64,000 nucleotides of DNA, taken from positions 5,122,429 through 5,186,428 of the forward strand of contig OZ037769.1 in assembly GCA_964035545.1 (NCBI GenBank). Direction: 5' to 3'. Shown here piece by piece: positions 26,517 through 37,392 of this stretch. The notes beneath the pieces were generated by a model. It ran no database searches and had not been told where the DNA came from. It worked only from the letters and a program-made list of their open reading frames with translations. A program made the translations under genes and the position numbers. How positions within the stretch are numbered: position 1 is the first letter of the stretch; every line of letters begins with the position of its first letter. Origin of the DNA: Bugula neritina. Its lineage: Eukaryota; Bryozoa; Gymnolaemata; Cheilostomatida; Bugulidae.

Positions 26517-26739
26517 GGGAATCATGTCCCCGGTGATATCCCTTAGCATGTTGCATGTAGCCGTTTACTGCCATACTTGGTTATAAGAATATATTATGAA
26601 GTTGTGAAGATAATATTGACGCTTGTTTAGGTTTAGTGCAGCATTAATTTTGCTTATTTTGTTGGAAATGTATGAATTATAGATGTACAATCAAGGGAGA
26701 TAACTCGTTATAGTGGCAACTTTTTAATCTATACTGTGC

Positions 26740-26745
26740 AATAAA
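26740..26745 (+). terminator. Candidate polyadenylation signal
   Basis: AATAAA about 225 bases after the stop of the small GPI-type protein gene. Confidence 0.35.
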
Positions 26746-28208
26746 AATATACTTACTTATAAAAACTCAACTAAGAATTTTTACTACTATATCATACTTT
26801 GAGTTATCAATCATAAAATTTAAAGGATGATGATAACAATATATTGGGTTCAAACAATCATTTATATAACATGCATATAATATATAGTATCACAAATCTG
26901 AATAATTCAAAGAAATTTAAAAAGCAAAGAAAGTTAATTCTCCTATTTATCTATCAGTCCCTTAATGCCAAGCATGCAAATAATATACTTGGTCCACCAA
27001 GTACAAACGCATATACTGCTAATGTATATAAATACTATAAAAATATAATATTAGTATAATGATTAAAAAAGTTGTTGTCAGACATGAATTTTAACACCAC
27101 TGCAGTTCATAGTGAGATGACATTTCAACATATTATAAAATAGCTATATCCATTATACTGCAGTATGATACTTTATATTAGAGTGCATTGCATTTTGATA
27201 TCTGCATATATTATTTGAGCATGTAGTTCAATGTGATAACTTAATTAACTACATATGCATATTGTCAGATCAGAGATTACACAGTACTTTATATTTTGCA
27301 GAGTAGATACTGCACAGCAACTTGATGTATTTACAGAATGATATGCTAATAGTGATTATGATTGGAGCTAATGGTTTGAATATATGGGCATAGCTTAAAA
27401 GTTTTAGTGAAACAGTGGAGAAGAAACTCAAACTTTATCATGGCCTTGCAAAAATAATTTACTAGGGTAGACTCCAGCATGGCTTTGCAAAATAATTTAC
27501 CAGGTATATAGAAATAGTTTTCTACGTAGCAAATACTTATTTTATTGACGAAAAAGGAAACGATAAAACGGTTGCACCCTCATTAGGAGGGTTGCATCCT
27601 TATAAGGACCGACATCAAGATGGAGAAAATGCTTATTTTATGAGATCGGAAATGTTAAGACAGTTGCATCTTCATTAAGATCTACATTAAGACTGAAAAT
27701 TATTTGCTAATGTAAATAATAGAAATATCAAATAGCCTCATTGCTATGAAGCTTGCAAGAACTGTGGGAATATTTTCAATGATAGTTAGAATTAGAATTT
27801 CTATTAGTTATGTTATAAGTTGTTAAGCTGAAGTGTTAATATATGTATCATTATTCTCAGAAAAGTTCTTTAAAAAAGCTATATTCTTGATAGAAGGCAT
27901 GATTATACATATACTGTCCTTTGTGTTTAATTCTTACTTCTGTACTTTACAAGTTATGTCTCTGAGATATTCTGTCAGGTCAAATATGGCTTTGGCGATG
28001 CTAAGGTTTGTTTGAGATTTCCAGTAAGATGGCTGCTGCAACAGGTTGATGCAATTATAAATTCTTATGTCTGCTCCACCACAGTATGTAGACTACAGTT
28101 TATCTACAACATTCAAGGAAGAATATAAAGTACATTCAAAAGTTATATGATGCATGAGACCCAGTAATTGAGTGAAGTTAAAAGTTCAAATGTACAAGTT
28201 TCGAGTAA
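26746..28208. other. Intergenic, no gene seen
   Basis: AT-rich sequence with only short chance ORFs on both strands and no recognisable protein similarity or repeat family. Confidence 0.5.
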
Positions 28209-28210
28209 TA

Positions 28211-28544
28211 GTGGGGGTGCCAACATGCAAAAATGGGCGGGTGGAGCACATTAATACTAACCTTTGTTGCTATATATCACTGCAAAGCTAACATTCTACT
28301 GATCTCAGATCTGCAAGTACCTTTTTTGTATCTGGGGGGGTTCTCTCGTGAGAGGGGTGGATATACAGGGGTTCAGCATTTTTCAAGGGGGGACTATGGA
28401 ACTCTAAATATTTAATTTTTTGAGTAGTTTAAGTTTGACATTAAAAATATTTTCAAGGAATGTTGTACACATATGAAACTTTCTCTAACAAAAGTTTTGA
28501 CCAAAAATAAAAAAGTGGGCGGAGCCTATAATATTACAAACTAC
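28211..28544 (+). repeat. Left terminal inverted repeat of the large element
   Basis: The 334-bp left arm pairs with 37057-37390. It contains a short open frame that is mirrored in the right arm, reflecting the repeat rather than a gene. Confidence 0.85.
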
Positions 28545-30228
28545 GAAACATTCACATAAACCACAGGATTTCATCATCAGGCGCTTGCATGTGCATGCTT
28601 TACTCTTGCAGCCTGCTTTTTTGTATTTACATGTTGTTAAAATCACATCTGCATTGCTCTCAAAATCATATTTTATTGGAGTCAAGCTAGTATCTCAACC
28701 ATGGTCAAAAATTGGCTGATGAAGTAAAATAGGTGTTAAAGCAAGTTGCCAAAGTGTAACTTGATAGTTGGCTCGTTTCACGTGATATTCTAGGGAATTC
28801 CTGCTAGGTGGTAGCTGGGCTTCACTGGAGACATTTTTTAAAGCCAATATTTTATATCTTGCTTCAGTGATATCATCATAGGCACCGTATAGGTTGGAGA
28901 CAAATCGTTCACACTCTAAGTATGTTTCATCTGATAATGGGGACCAATCATCAGAACCTAAAGACAGATTATAGCTTCCCTTTTCAAGTACCTCTAAAGC
29001 ACGCTTTTTAGATATTCGGAAGATAGAACTTACTGAGTCTCAACCTGTAAGTGCATGGAGTGATAACAGATTCTTGAGAACTTTTTGTGGAATTTTTTCG
29101 GCTAATTCAGAAAGAGATATATATCTTCTGTGACTCCCCATTCCAACAAAGATTACTACATCTTTATTAGCCTGCTCAGTTAAAACATTACTAAGATGAT
29201 GTTAAGCGCAATAATAGCAACATCGGTATCTACTGATCTCATTACTACCAAATCGTAATCACTCAGTGCATCAGCTGCGTGAAGGATTAATCTCGTGTCT
29301 GCTTCATAATGATTGGATTTCAATTTGTTACAATTGTAACGATAATGGTTTTACAGAACACAGACTTCTTTAGCGCTGCAAACTAAAAATGTACCAGCTG
29401 GAATTTTCTCAATATGTCTACTCCACACCTTCACTATGTAATCTACCAACTCATTTTTGTTGTGAATATTGCTCAGAAAAGCACTCCAGTTTTTAGGAAC
29501 AGGCACGTTGTCATGAATAATGGAAATAGGGCACATCTGTTGGGCACCCCGTCTAATACGCTCTTGTGCTTTAATTGATGTTTCAGAATACACGTCAAAC
29601 ACTACATCAACCCTTGTATATCTTTTGCCACATTCAAGAAATACTTCCAACATCTTCAGAGCGTAGTTATAAAAAGTGCCTGATGTTTTTGTCGAGTGAA
29701 GTATGCACATACCATCAATAATGATCGATTTGTTAGTGGACAGTTGACTATCATCATTGGAGACCCTGTTTCCAAGATATTTCTGTTCCAAAATATGCAT
29801 TAGTTGCGATTTGCATATTTTTTGCATCTGTCCGTTTTCAGTAAATAGAGCAAGAGGAATGGGACCAATTTCTTTCTCTAGAACTGTATGCAAATCTACT
29901 TCTCGGCTTTTGGCACTTATGAGAAGTTTAGCAAATGATATTTTAGGAACATTTGGTTTAATGGCCGGTTGAAGTGATTTAGCCACAAAGTCAAAGGAAG
30001 GGATTTTAAGGGTGACACGACATTTTGAAGATGACAATTGGAAAACACCTATTTGGAAAATGGACAATTAGAAAATGGACAATTGGAAAATAAACATTTG
30101 GAAAATGAAAAATATTCAACATGGTCTAGTCCTGAGGGGTTGTCCGGCATCTGGCTTTAAAAAAAAATATATAATGGTCAAATCAGTTATAGGCTATCAT
30201 GGAAGTAAAATTGGTTACGAGTAGTTCT

Positions 30229-30500
30229 TGTTGAGAAACAATCATGCGATGCTATCGCTAATCACATTCATGACAATCACGTGACAATATGCTAACTAAT
30301 TGCTTTACTAGAATCGCTGTATACTTGTTTACTCTCTCTTCCGTTTTATATTATACAAAACCATCACGCTGTTTTTCATTCTAATAAATATTTTATTATC
30401 AATTAATTAAATCAGTCAGTCAGTTTGCTCGATAAGTTAAATCAGCAATCAATAACGTATTTCATAATAAATACTATACACAATGGCCACACATTCAACA
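30229..30500 (+). repeat. 5' LTR of the Copia element
   Basis: 272 bp, starting TGTTGAGAAACA and ending ATTCAACA. It includes an AATAAA (near 30385) usable for 3' processing in the downstream copy. The last 18 bases already encode the first six residues of Gag. Confidence 0.95.
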
Positions 30501-33500
30501 GGTTATGGGCCCAGTGGCTTCAAACACAGGCTTCTCTTTGATGGTGATTCAAACAATTTCTCAATTTGGGAAACAAGATTCACTTCATACTTGTACACAC
30601 AAGATGAAGGAGTACACACCGCACTTCTACCCAAAGAAGAAGGAGAAGATAACGCTGCTGACTTCAACAAAAAGAATAAGCGAGCTTACGCAGAGCTTGT
30701 ACAAGTTTTAGACGAAAAGTCTCTTCAACTTGTGATGAGAGATGCCAAAGACGATGGAAGAAAAGCATTCAAAATCCTAAAAGAACACTATGCAAGTACA
30801 CAAAAGCCTAGAGTATTAACTCTTTATGAACAACTAACAACTGTAAAAATGAATGATACAGAAGACATTACAGATTACCTGATTCGTGCTGAGAACTACT
30901 CAGCAGGCCTCAAGTCTGCTGGAGAAAATATTAGTGACAATTTGGTGATCGCAATGATTATGAAAGGATTACCAACATCCTACCAGCCTTTTGTTGTAGT
31001 ACATACGCAACTTGACAAAAACCAAACCCTATCAGAGTTCAAAGCAGCTCTAACCAACTTTGACCTTACTGAGTCGGCAAGGTGCTCTCAATCTACAGCC
31101 ATGGTATTTAAAGGAAGAGACAATTTCAAACCCACTAGCAAACGTGATAAACAGTGCACTGCTTGTGGTAAAAGCAATCATTCTACAACAGATTGTTACT
31201 CAAAGCACAAACTATTTTGTAACTACTGCAAGAAAGCTGGACATATCGAATCAGTTTGCAGGACAAAGAAGAAGACAAGTAAAACTGAAATTTCATCGGC
31301 AAATGCCACATATGCCTTCACTGTAAATACATCAAACCAATGCAACATAGCCACACAAAATAAATCTCAAGGAGGACAGTTGCTTATGGTGGACTGCAGA
31401 GCGACAAGTCATTTGGTGAACAATGAGAACAACTTCATTAGTTTTGATAAGAGCTTCACGCCTGAGAACCACTACATAGAGATGGCAGATGGTCGCAAAA
31501 CAAACAAGCTGGCTGTAGCCAAAGGTACAGCACAGTTTACTATTACTGATGACAACAATATGGAGCAGCAGATTTATCTAAAAGACGCTTTGCTAGCACC
31601 AACAATACCAACAAGCCTATTTTCAGTCCACGCCGCCACACAAAAAGGGGCAAAAGTACATTTCTCTAGAGAGAAAAATATACTGACAGTCGACAGGACA
31701 ACTTTTCCAATTATGCCCAAAGGCAGATTGTACTTCCTCAAGACAACCCATACAGGTGACTCAATGAACACCGCAAAATCGTTGCCCGATTGGCACAGGG
31801 CACTAGGTCACATGAACACCAATGACATAATTGAGCTGGAGAAAGTGACAACAGGTATGACCATAACTGGAGCAAAATTAAAAATTGCATGCAAGACATG
31901 TGACGAAAGTAAAATCACCAAACAACCTCACAAACAAGACGATAAACCTGAACTAGCTACACAGCCTCTACAACGTGTACACTCTGACTTATGTGGACCC
32001 ATCACACCAACTGCTAGAGGAGGACAAAACTACATAATAAACTTCATAGATGAATTTTCCAGTATGTTGTTCACCTACAATATACGCCACAAAAGTGATG
32101 CCACCACTGCACTTAAGCAATTCATTGCAGATGTGGCACCTATAGGAAATGTGAAGGAGATCCATACTGACAACGGCATGGAGTACCTTGGACAGCCATT
32201 TGAAGCCGTGCTACGCGAGAAGGGAATCAAACACACCACTACAGCACCCTACTCATCCTACCAGAATGGTAAATCAGAGAGGACTTGGCGCACCATAATG
32301 GACACAGCACGATGCCTACTCAAAGATTCAAATCACCCCAAGACTTTCTGGAGTTTTGCCGCTGACCATGCCAAGTACCTAAGAAACCGAAGCTACCAGA
32401 GACGGACGGGAAAGACAGCTTATGAGTTATTCACAGGCACGCTACCCGACATGAGGAAAATTTACAATTTTGGATCCCAATGCACATTCTACTCAGAGGG
32501 AAATAAGTTAAAACTCAGTGACCGCGGACAAAGCGGCATATATCTTGGTGTCAACACAAAGGCCCAAGGCTACCTTATACTTACCCCTAATCAGAAAATT
32601 GTTACATCCAGAAATGTCATACCACAAATATGCGGAAATGACGCAATGAACGTCATGCCACAAGGACCCGCACAAAACAGCAGAAATGGTACCCAGAATA
32701 CCATGCCACAAGAACCTGCACAAATATGCGGAAATGACGCAATGAACGTCATACCACAAGGACCCGCACAAAACAGCAGAAATGGTACTCAGAATACCAT
32801 GCCACAAGAACCTGCACAAATATGCGGAAATGACGCAATGAACGTCATGCCACAAGGACCCGCACAAAACAGCAGAAATGGTACCCAGAATACCATGCCA
32901 CAAGAACCTGCACAAACATGCGGAAATGACGCAATGAACGTCATGCCACAAGGACCCGCACTAAACAGCAGAAATGGTACTCAGAATACCATACCACAAG
33001 AACCTGCACCAGATCCGGCAAAGGCCACCAACCAACCTGGACCACGTAAATCAGAACGGAAACGAAAGCCTCCTACATACCTACAGGACTATGACATAGA
33101 AGACACTGACTATGCTTGCTCACTGATGGCAAACATACCACAGTCCTACCAAAAAGCTGTAAATTCAAAAGATAAAGAAGCCTGGAAGAAAGCCATGGAC
33201 AAGGAAATAAACACCCTACGTAATTCAAACACCTGGTCTATCCAGCCGCTACCTGAAGACAGGACAGAGACCAAGGGCAGATGGGTTTATACCCTCAAAC
33301 AGGGAAAAACGCCAGGTGAAACTCAACATAAAGCTAGATATGTAGCAAAAGGATTTTCACAAATACAAGGAGTTGACTATGAAGAAACTTACAGTCCAAC
33401 CACCAGATTCACATCGATCAGATTGCTGTTACAGAAAGCAGCAAATGAAAACATGAAAATACATCAACTAGATGTTAAAGGAGCGTACCTAAACGCACCA

Positions 33501-34685
33501 ATCGATAAGGAAATTTATCTACAACAGCCTGAAGGGTACGAAGAAACCAACAAACAAGGGAAGCTTTCTTGTCGTCTCAACAAATCCATTTATGGCCTCA
33601 AGCAAAGCGGACGCAATTGGCACCAAACACTGACCACTTTCCTCAAGGAGCAAGGCTTCACACCTGGTGCTGGAGACCCTTGTCTATACTCAAAAGAGGA
33701 CCCTTCAGATAAATCAGCCAACATCATCATTCTTTTCTGGGTTGATGACATCCTTCTCTGCTGCCGAGACGAGAACAGAATCACACAAACCAAATCTATG
33801 ATGCAACAAAAATTCAACATGGATGATAGAGGAGAATTAAGCTGGTTCCTGGGGATAGACTTCAGGAGACATGAGGACCAGTACACTATGTCACAGGAGC
33901 GCTACATAGACACGCTGCTGAACACCTACAATATGGCAGATTGCAACCCTGTATATACTCCTGCTGAAAAGGACTTACAACTAGAAAAAGCAACAGACGA
34001 CGAATATGAGCAATCAAAGGACTACCCCTACAGACAAGTTATAGGTTCTCTCATATACCTAATGACCGCCACACGTCCAGACCTAGCATGGATCATTAGG
34101 AAGCTCTCCCAACACTTAGAAAGACCTGGACCTGCACATATTGCTGCCTTGAAACGGCTGCTACGATACCTTAACGGTACAAAAGGATTCAATCTAAGAT
34201 TCACTCCCAATCAACAAGAACTAGTGGGCTATGTGGATGCAGATTGGGGCGGAGAAACCTCTACACGAAGATCAACAACAGGATATGTATTCACACTGGG
34301 TGGAGCCCCTATAAGTTGGAACAGCCGACGACAACCCACAGTGGCCTTATCATCATGTGAGGCCGAATACATGGCATTAGCCGAAGCTACAAAGGAGATG
34401 CTATTCCTACAGACTTTGTGCAAAACATTCAAGATGAAACAGCCTAACCCTAACACACTTTTCACTGACAACCTTGGAGCCATTGCCCTCACCAAGGGAC
34501 AACCATACTCACACCAGAGGAGCAAACACATTGACATTAGATTTCACTTTGTCAGAGAGCAAACCACCATAGCGTACCAACACATCAGAGGAGCAGAAAA
34601 CCCTGCCGATGTCATGACTAAGAGCTTGCCTAAAACCAATCACAGAATTGCACTGGAGCTACTAGCTATCGAATCACATGCTTGA
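30483..34685 (+). CDS. Copia Gag-Pol polyprotein
   Basis: 1400 aa in one frame. Gag starts at the ATG inside the 5' LTR (FDGDSNNFSIWE core) and has two CCHC knuckles near residues 225 and 247. The protease motif near 302 reads VDCRATSHL where the family has D-S/T-G. The integrase has the HHCC finger (WHRALGH, near 436) and D-D-E at about 500, 560 and 596. Next come four 32-residue repeats (715-842), RT with LDVKGAYLNAP and WVDDILL (near 1086) and RNase H with D, E, D at about 1250, 1290 and 1328. The product would copy RNA to DNA in particles and insert it. The reading frame is intact, but the altered protease motif casts doubt on self-processing. Confidence 0.95.
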   Translation: MATHSTGYGPSGFKHRLLFDGDSNNFSIWETRFTSYLYTQDEGVHTALLPKEEGEDNAADFNKKNKRAYAELVQVLDEKSLQLVMRDAKDDGRKAFKILKEHYASTQKPRVLTLYEQLTTVKMNDTEDITDYLIRAENYSAGLKSAGENISDNLVIAMIMKGLPTSYQPFVVVHTQLDKNQTLSEFKAALTNFDLTESARCSQSTAMVFKGRDNFKPTSKRDKQCTACGKSNHSTTDCYSKHKLFCNYCKKAGHIESVCRTKKKTSKTEISSANATYAFTVNTSNQCNIATQNKSQGGQLLMVDCRATSHLVNNENNFISFDKSFTPENHYIEMADGRKTNKLAVAKGTAQFTITDDNNMEQQIYLKDALLAPTIPTSLFSVHAATQKGAKVHFSREKNILTVDRTTFPIMPKGRLYFLKTTHTGDSMNTAKSLPDWHRALGHMNTNDIIELEKVTTGMTITGAKLKIACKTCDESKITKQPHKQDDKPELATQPLQRVHSDLCGPITPTARGGQNYIINFIDEFSSMLFTYNIRHKSDATTALKQFIADVAPIGNVKEIHTDNGMEYLGQPFEAVLREKGIKHTTTAPYSSYQNGKSERTWRTIMDTARCLLKDSNHPKTFWSFAADHAKYLRNRSYQRRTGKTAYELFTGTLPDMRKIYNFGSQCTFYSEGNKLKLSDRGQSGIYLGVNTKAQGYLILTPNQKIVTSRNVIPQICGNDAMNVMPQGPAQNSRNGTQNTMPQEPAQICGNDAMNVIPQGPAQNSRNGTQNTMPQEPAQICGNDAMNVMPQGPAQNSRNGTQNTMPQEPAQTCGNDAMNVMPQGPALNSRNGTQNTIPQEPAPDPAKATNQPGPRKSERKRKPPTYLQDYDIEDTDYACSLMANIPQSYQKAVNSKDKEAWKKAMDKEINTLRNSNTWSIQPLPEDRTETKGRWVYTLKQGKTPGETQHKARYVAKGFSQIQGVDYEETYSPTTRFTSIRLLLQKAANENMKIHQLDVKGAYLNAPIDKEIYLQQPEGYEETNKQGKLSCRLNKSIYGLKQSGRNWHQTLTTFLKEQGFTPGAGDPCLYSKEDPSDKSANIIILFWVDDILLCCRDENRITQTKSMMQQKFNMDDRGELSWFLGIDFRRHEDQYTMSQERYIDTLLNTYNMADCNPVYTPAEKDLQLEKATDDEYEQSKDYPYRQVIGSLIYLMTATRPDLAWIIRKLSQHLERPGPAHIAALKRLLRYLNGTKGFNLRFTPNQQELVGYVDADWGGETSTRRSTTGYVFTLGGAPISWNSRRQPTVALSSCEAEYMALAEATKEMLFLQTLCKTFKMKQPNPNTLFTDNLGAIALTKGQPYSHQRSKHIDIRFHFVREQTTIAYQHIRGAENPADVMTKSLPKTNHRIALELLAIESHA
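30501..30514 (+). promoter_or_regulatory. Primer binding site, initiator Met tRNA anticodon type
   Basis: GGTTATGGGCCCAG follows the 5' LTR directly and is complementary to the anticodon stem-loop of metazoan initiator Met tRNA (CTGGGCCCATAACC). Copia elements are known to prime from such an internal tRNA fragment. Here the site is also codons 7-11 of gag. Confidence 0.85.
32625..33008 (+). repeat. Four 96-bp tandem repeats between integrase and RT
   Basis: The unit encodes 32 residues beginning QICGNDAMNV and ending PQEPA; four copies differ by a few bases. They lie in the integrase C-terminal tail, a variable region in Copia elements. The opposite-strand ORF of 147 codons here is a shadow. 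Confidence 0.9.
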
Positions 34686-34692
34686 GGGGGTG

Positions 34693-34964
34693 TGTTGAGA
34701 AACAATCATGCGATGCTATCGCTAATCACATTCATGACAATCACGTGACAATATGCTAACTAATTGCTTTACTAGAATCGCTGTATACTTGTTTACTCTC
34801 TCTTCCGTTTTATATTATACAAAACCATCACGCTGTTTTTCATTCTAATAAATATTTTATTATCAATTAATTAAATCAGTCAGTCAGTTTGCTCGATAAG
34901 TTAAATCAGCAATCAATAACGTATTTCATAATAAATACTATACACAATGGCCACACATTCAACA
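34693..34964 (+). repeat. 3' LTR of the Copia element
   Basis: 272 bp, base for base like 30229-30500 by eye, preceded by TTGAGGGGGTG and followed by the GTTCT duplication. Confidence 0.95.
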
Positions 34965-37056
34965 GTTCTAATTTAAAATTGTTCACATTTACAAAATGCT
35001 TTTTGAACGCGACCAGATACTAAAAGCCCCCTCTGGACTAGGCCATGTTGAATATTCTTCATTTTCCAAATGTCTATTTTCCAATTGTCCATTTTCTAAT
35101 TGTCCATTTTCTAAATAGGTGTTTTCCAATTGTCATTTTCGGAATGTCGCGGATTCATTTTAAGCCGGTGAATAACAGTGTAAAATGGTTTTATTGCATT
35201 CAAAAGTCTATCTTGAATAAACTTTTGAGCCGTTTCTGCTCCCTGAGCCATAGCGGTCACTATTGACCAGGAGGTCTCAGCATCGGGACTTACTCCAGTA
35301 GCAATATTAATAAGTTCAGTTAAATTATTGCTAAACAACTTAACATCAAACTGCTGTAATGTAAAAAGAGTTGCTGGTCTATCAATCTCATCCTTCATAG
35401 TTGTAATGATTGTCTTTCTTGTGTAGTGTTGATGACTGTGAGGCTATTTGGCAAAAATCCTTTTGCAAAGAAAGCAGTTGGGCTCTGATATGACTAGTTA
35501 AGAACCATTTTGTCCGAGCTTCTTCATGGTTGCTAATGCCAATAATACCTCCAGATGTTTTACTGTCTCGGTTCAAAGTTTGCTGCAAGACCTGATCTGG
35601 AGCCATACCTGCAAGTTTTTTCCTGTCCTTTTTACGGTGAATGAACCCTTTGCAAACATTCCATTAACTTCTGGAGCAGATTCAGGCAAATTTAGCATAT
35701 CAATAAGGTATATAGGCAGTCACCTTGAGTAGTTTGTGCGATCATACACAAAAAATACTGGTAGCATTGCCTGCATACTGTCCAAATATAATTGCCAGTT
35801 GCCACTATGCTCAGCTCGAATAAATCCCAACATGGCTTCTACTGCATGAAGGTAAGAATTCCAGAACATTGAAAGGTTAGATTTTAATTTAGTATCAGAA
35901 TCAAACTTTTTTATAGCAGTAGCAACTTTATCTGCGACAGTGGTCCATTCACGTAAGTTATCACCAATAGAAATATTATGATAATCTAATGGGTCAAACT
36001 GATCATTTTCTTGAAGCCATTCCGAAAGAGATTTTAGTTTCTGTCTTGATATTGCCTCATACAAAATCTTGTGTGCCCATACACCTCTGTTATAATGCTT
36101 ACCACATAGCACCTGTTTCACTGTAACTTCAGAATATATATCCCTGTGCACAAAAACTTGGGCGAGGCCGCTTGATTTTACCATTTTGCCAAGCGCTGCC
36201 ATGTAATTCATCAAGATATGAAAACCGCCCATTCGAATTATTGTGTTTGAAAATTCAGTTGGTTTGTTCCATTGAATCTCTTTGGCAATCTTGTAGATAG
36301 CTTGGTCAAATGTAATTATTGAATGTTTCTGATTTAAAACTTCAATAGTTTTCTTTAGCTGCAGAAGAATTGTATAAATTGTTGATGGATCTGTTGATGG
36401 TGCATTAATCATTGGGCAATACCCAATGACTGATCTTTTATTATCTTCTGTGGCAACCAAATTTGTTACGTTAAAGCTACTCCAGCTGGGGCAGTTATGT
36501 GTAGAAGGATTTATATCCAATTGAAATAGTTTGATTGGGGCAAGTCTTGCCAATAGCCATGCTGTATTTAGATTACATGAATCCTCAAGTGACTTTTTCA
36601 TATTCAGCAATGTCTCTTGACTAAGTTTTGTGATAAAATATGATTTTGAGAGCAATGCAGATGTGATTTTAACAGTGGTCTGTTAATTATTGCTGACACT
36701 CAATTTATACAGTAAATATTGAATATTAATAGTATTGATTGTAATCAATTATTCAAAATGAGTCAATAAGCTAATATAAATACACTAAGAATACATTTTT
36801 ATCATGCTGATGTTGTTCCTATCAGCAAAGAGCAATATTATTGGGTAGAAATGCAATAATTTATAACGGAGGAGATAACTCCCGTTTTATGTTTTTTATT
36901 TGTCATGGTTGGGAAAGAAGTTATATAGTTCAGAATGTAATGAAAACTGGAGAGCATTATTAGAACACAATAGAGTGTTTTCATACCAAAAATCAACATT
37001 CTAAATGCTAGAACAAAAAAGTAGCAGTTTAGAGAATATCCGGTATATGCAAAAAA

Positions 37057-37390
37057 GTAGTTTGTAATATTATAGGCTCCGCCCACTTTTTTATTTTTGG
37101 TCAAAACTTTTGTTAGAGAAAGTTTCATATGTGTACAACATTCCTTGAAAATATTTTTAATGTCAAACTTAAACTACTCAAAAAATTAAATATTTAGAGT
37201 TCCATAGTCCCCCCTTGAAAAATGCTGAACCCCTGTATATCCACCCCTCTCACGAGAGAACCCCCCCAGATACAAAAAAGGTGCTCGCAGATCTGAGATC
37301 AGTAGAATGTTAGCTTTGCAGTGATATATAGCAACAAAGGTTAGTATTGATGTGCTCCACCCGCCCATTTTTGCATGTTGGCACCCCCAC
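37057..37390 (-). repeat. Right terminal inverted repeat of the large element
   Basis: The right arm is the reverse complement of 28211-28544. Differences are scattered single bases, for example TTAATAC against TCAATAC near the outer end. Confidence 0.85.
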
Positions 37391-37392
37391 TA

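Larger units (their letters stand above)
30229..34964 (+). mobile_element. Full-length Ty1/Copia LTR retrotransposon
   Basis: A 4736-bp element with two 272-bp LTRs that look identical, flanked by a perfect 5-bp duplication GTTCT (30224-30228 and 34965-34969). It has one uninterrupted gag-pol frame, a tRNA-iMet type primer site directly after the 5' LTR and a G-rich polypurine tract (GAGGGGGTG) before the 3' LTR. The domain order PR-IN-RT-RH defines Copia. Identical LTRs mean a recent insertion. Confidence 0.97.
30018..35153. mobile_element. Small inverted-repeat element, split by Copia
   Basis: About 30018-30135 and 35037-35153 are inverted copies: TGACAATTGGAAAACACC, then a run of ATTTGGAAAATGGACAATT words, then ATATTCAACATGG and CTAGTCC. 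The arms are about 130 bp, and the original element was about 400 bp before Copia (30229-34964) entered its centre. It interrupts the broken gene of the large TIR element. No clear target-site duplication was resolved at its edges, which begin near CGACATT. Confidence 0.6.
28695..36655 (-). pseudogene. Broken gene of an uncharacterised repetitive protein family
   Basis: Reading down the minus strand, four coding blocks belong to one protein: 36655-35720, 35700-35606 into 35606-35388, 35398-about 35145, then, beyond the nested insertions, about 30010-29351 and 29345-28695. Recognisable segments include a TFDQAIYKIAKEIQW and IRMGGFHILMNYM region, a REVDLHTVLEKEIGPIPLAL region, and a C-terminal EADTRLILHAADA ... 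SVDTDVAIIAL ... LHALTG-DSVSSIF region with an acidic metal-site look. I recall such proteins as highly repeated, unnamed genes in cnidarian, mollusc and other invertebrate genomes; that is memory, not a search. Lesions: TGA after 35730 where a Trp is expected; a frameshift near 35605; a frameshift near 29350; another near 29200; TGA in the LHALTG region (about 29040); and the nested insertions. Function unknown; its place between long TIRs suggests an element-encoded protein. Confidence 0.65.
28211..37390 (-). mobile_element. Large DNA element with 334-bp terminal inverted repeats
   Basis: 28211-28544 and 37057-37390 are inverted copies of one another, both 334 bp, with only a few mismatches. 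Each end begins GTGGGGGTGCCAACATGC. The flanks fit a TA duplication, or a 3-bp TAA duplication if the termini are read as TAGTGGGG. A second inverted pair lies inside (about 28636-28678 and 36632-36674). Without the nested insertions the element is about 4.1 kb. Its only gene is the broken minus-strand reading frame listed separately. No DDE transposase is recognisable, so the superfamily is open; PIF/Harbinger-like or Tc1-like target choice is possible from the duplication alone. Confidence 0.75.

Noticed and set aside
29030-29060. In-frame TGA as a selenocysteine codon in the TIR-element gene
   Set aside because: The gene also has frameshifts and other stops, and no SECIS-like hairpin was seen; decay explains it better.
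32508-32951. 147-codon repetitive minus-strand ORF
   Set aside because: It is an antisense shadow of the four 96-bp repeats in Copia gag-pol.
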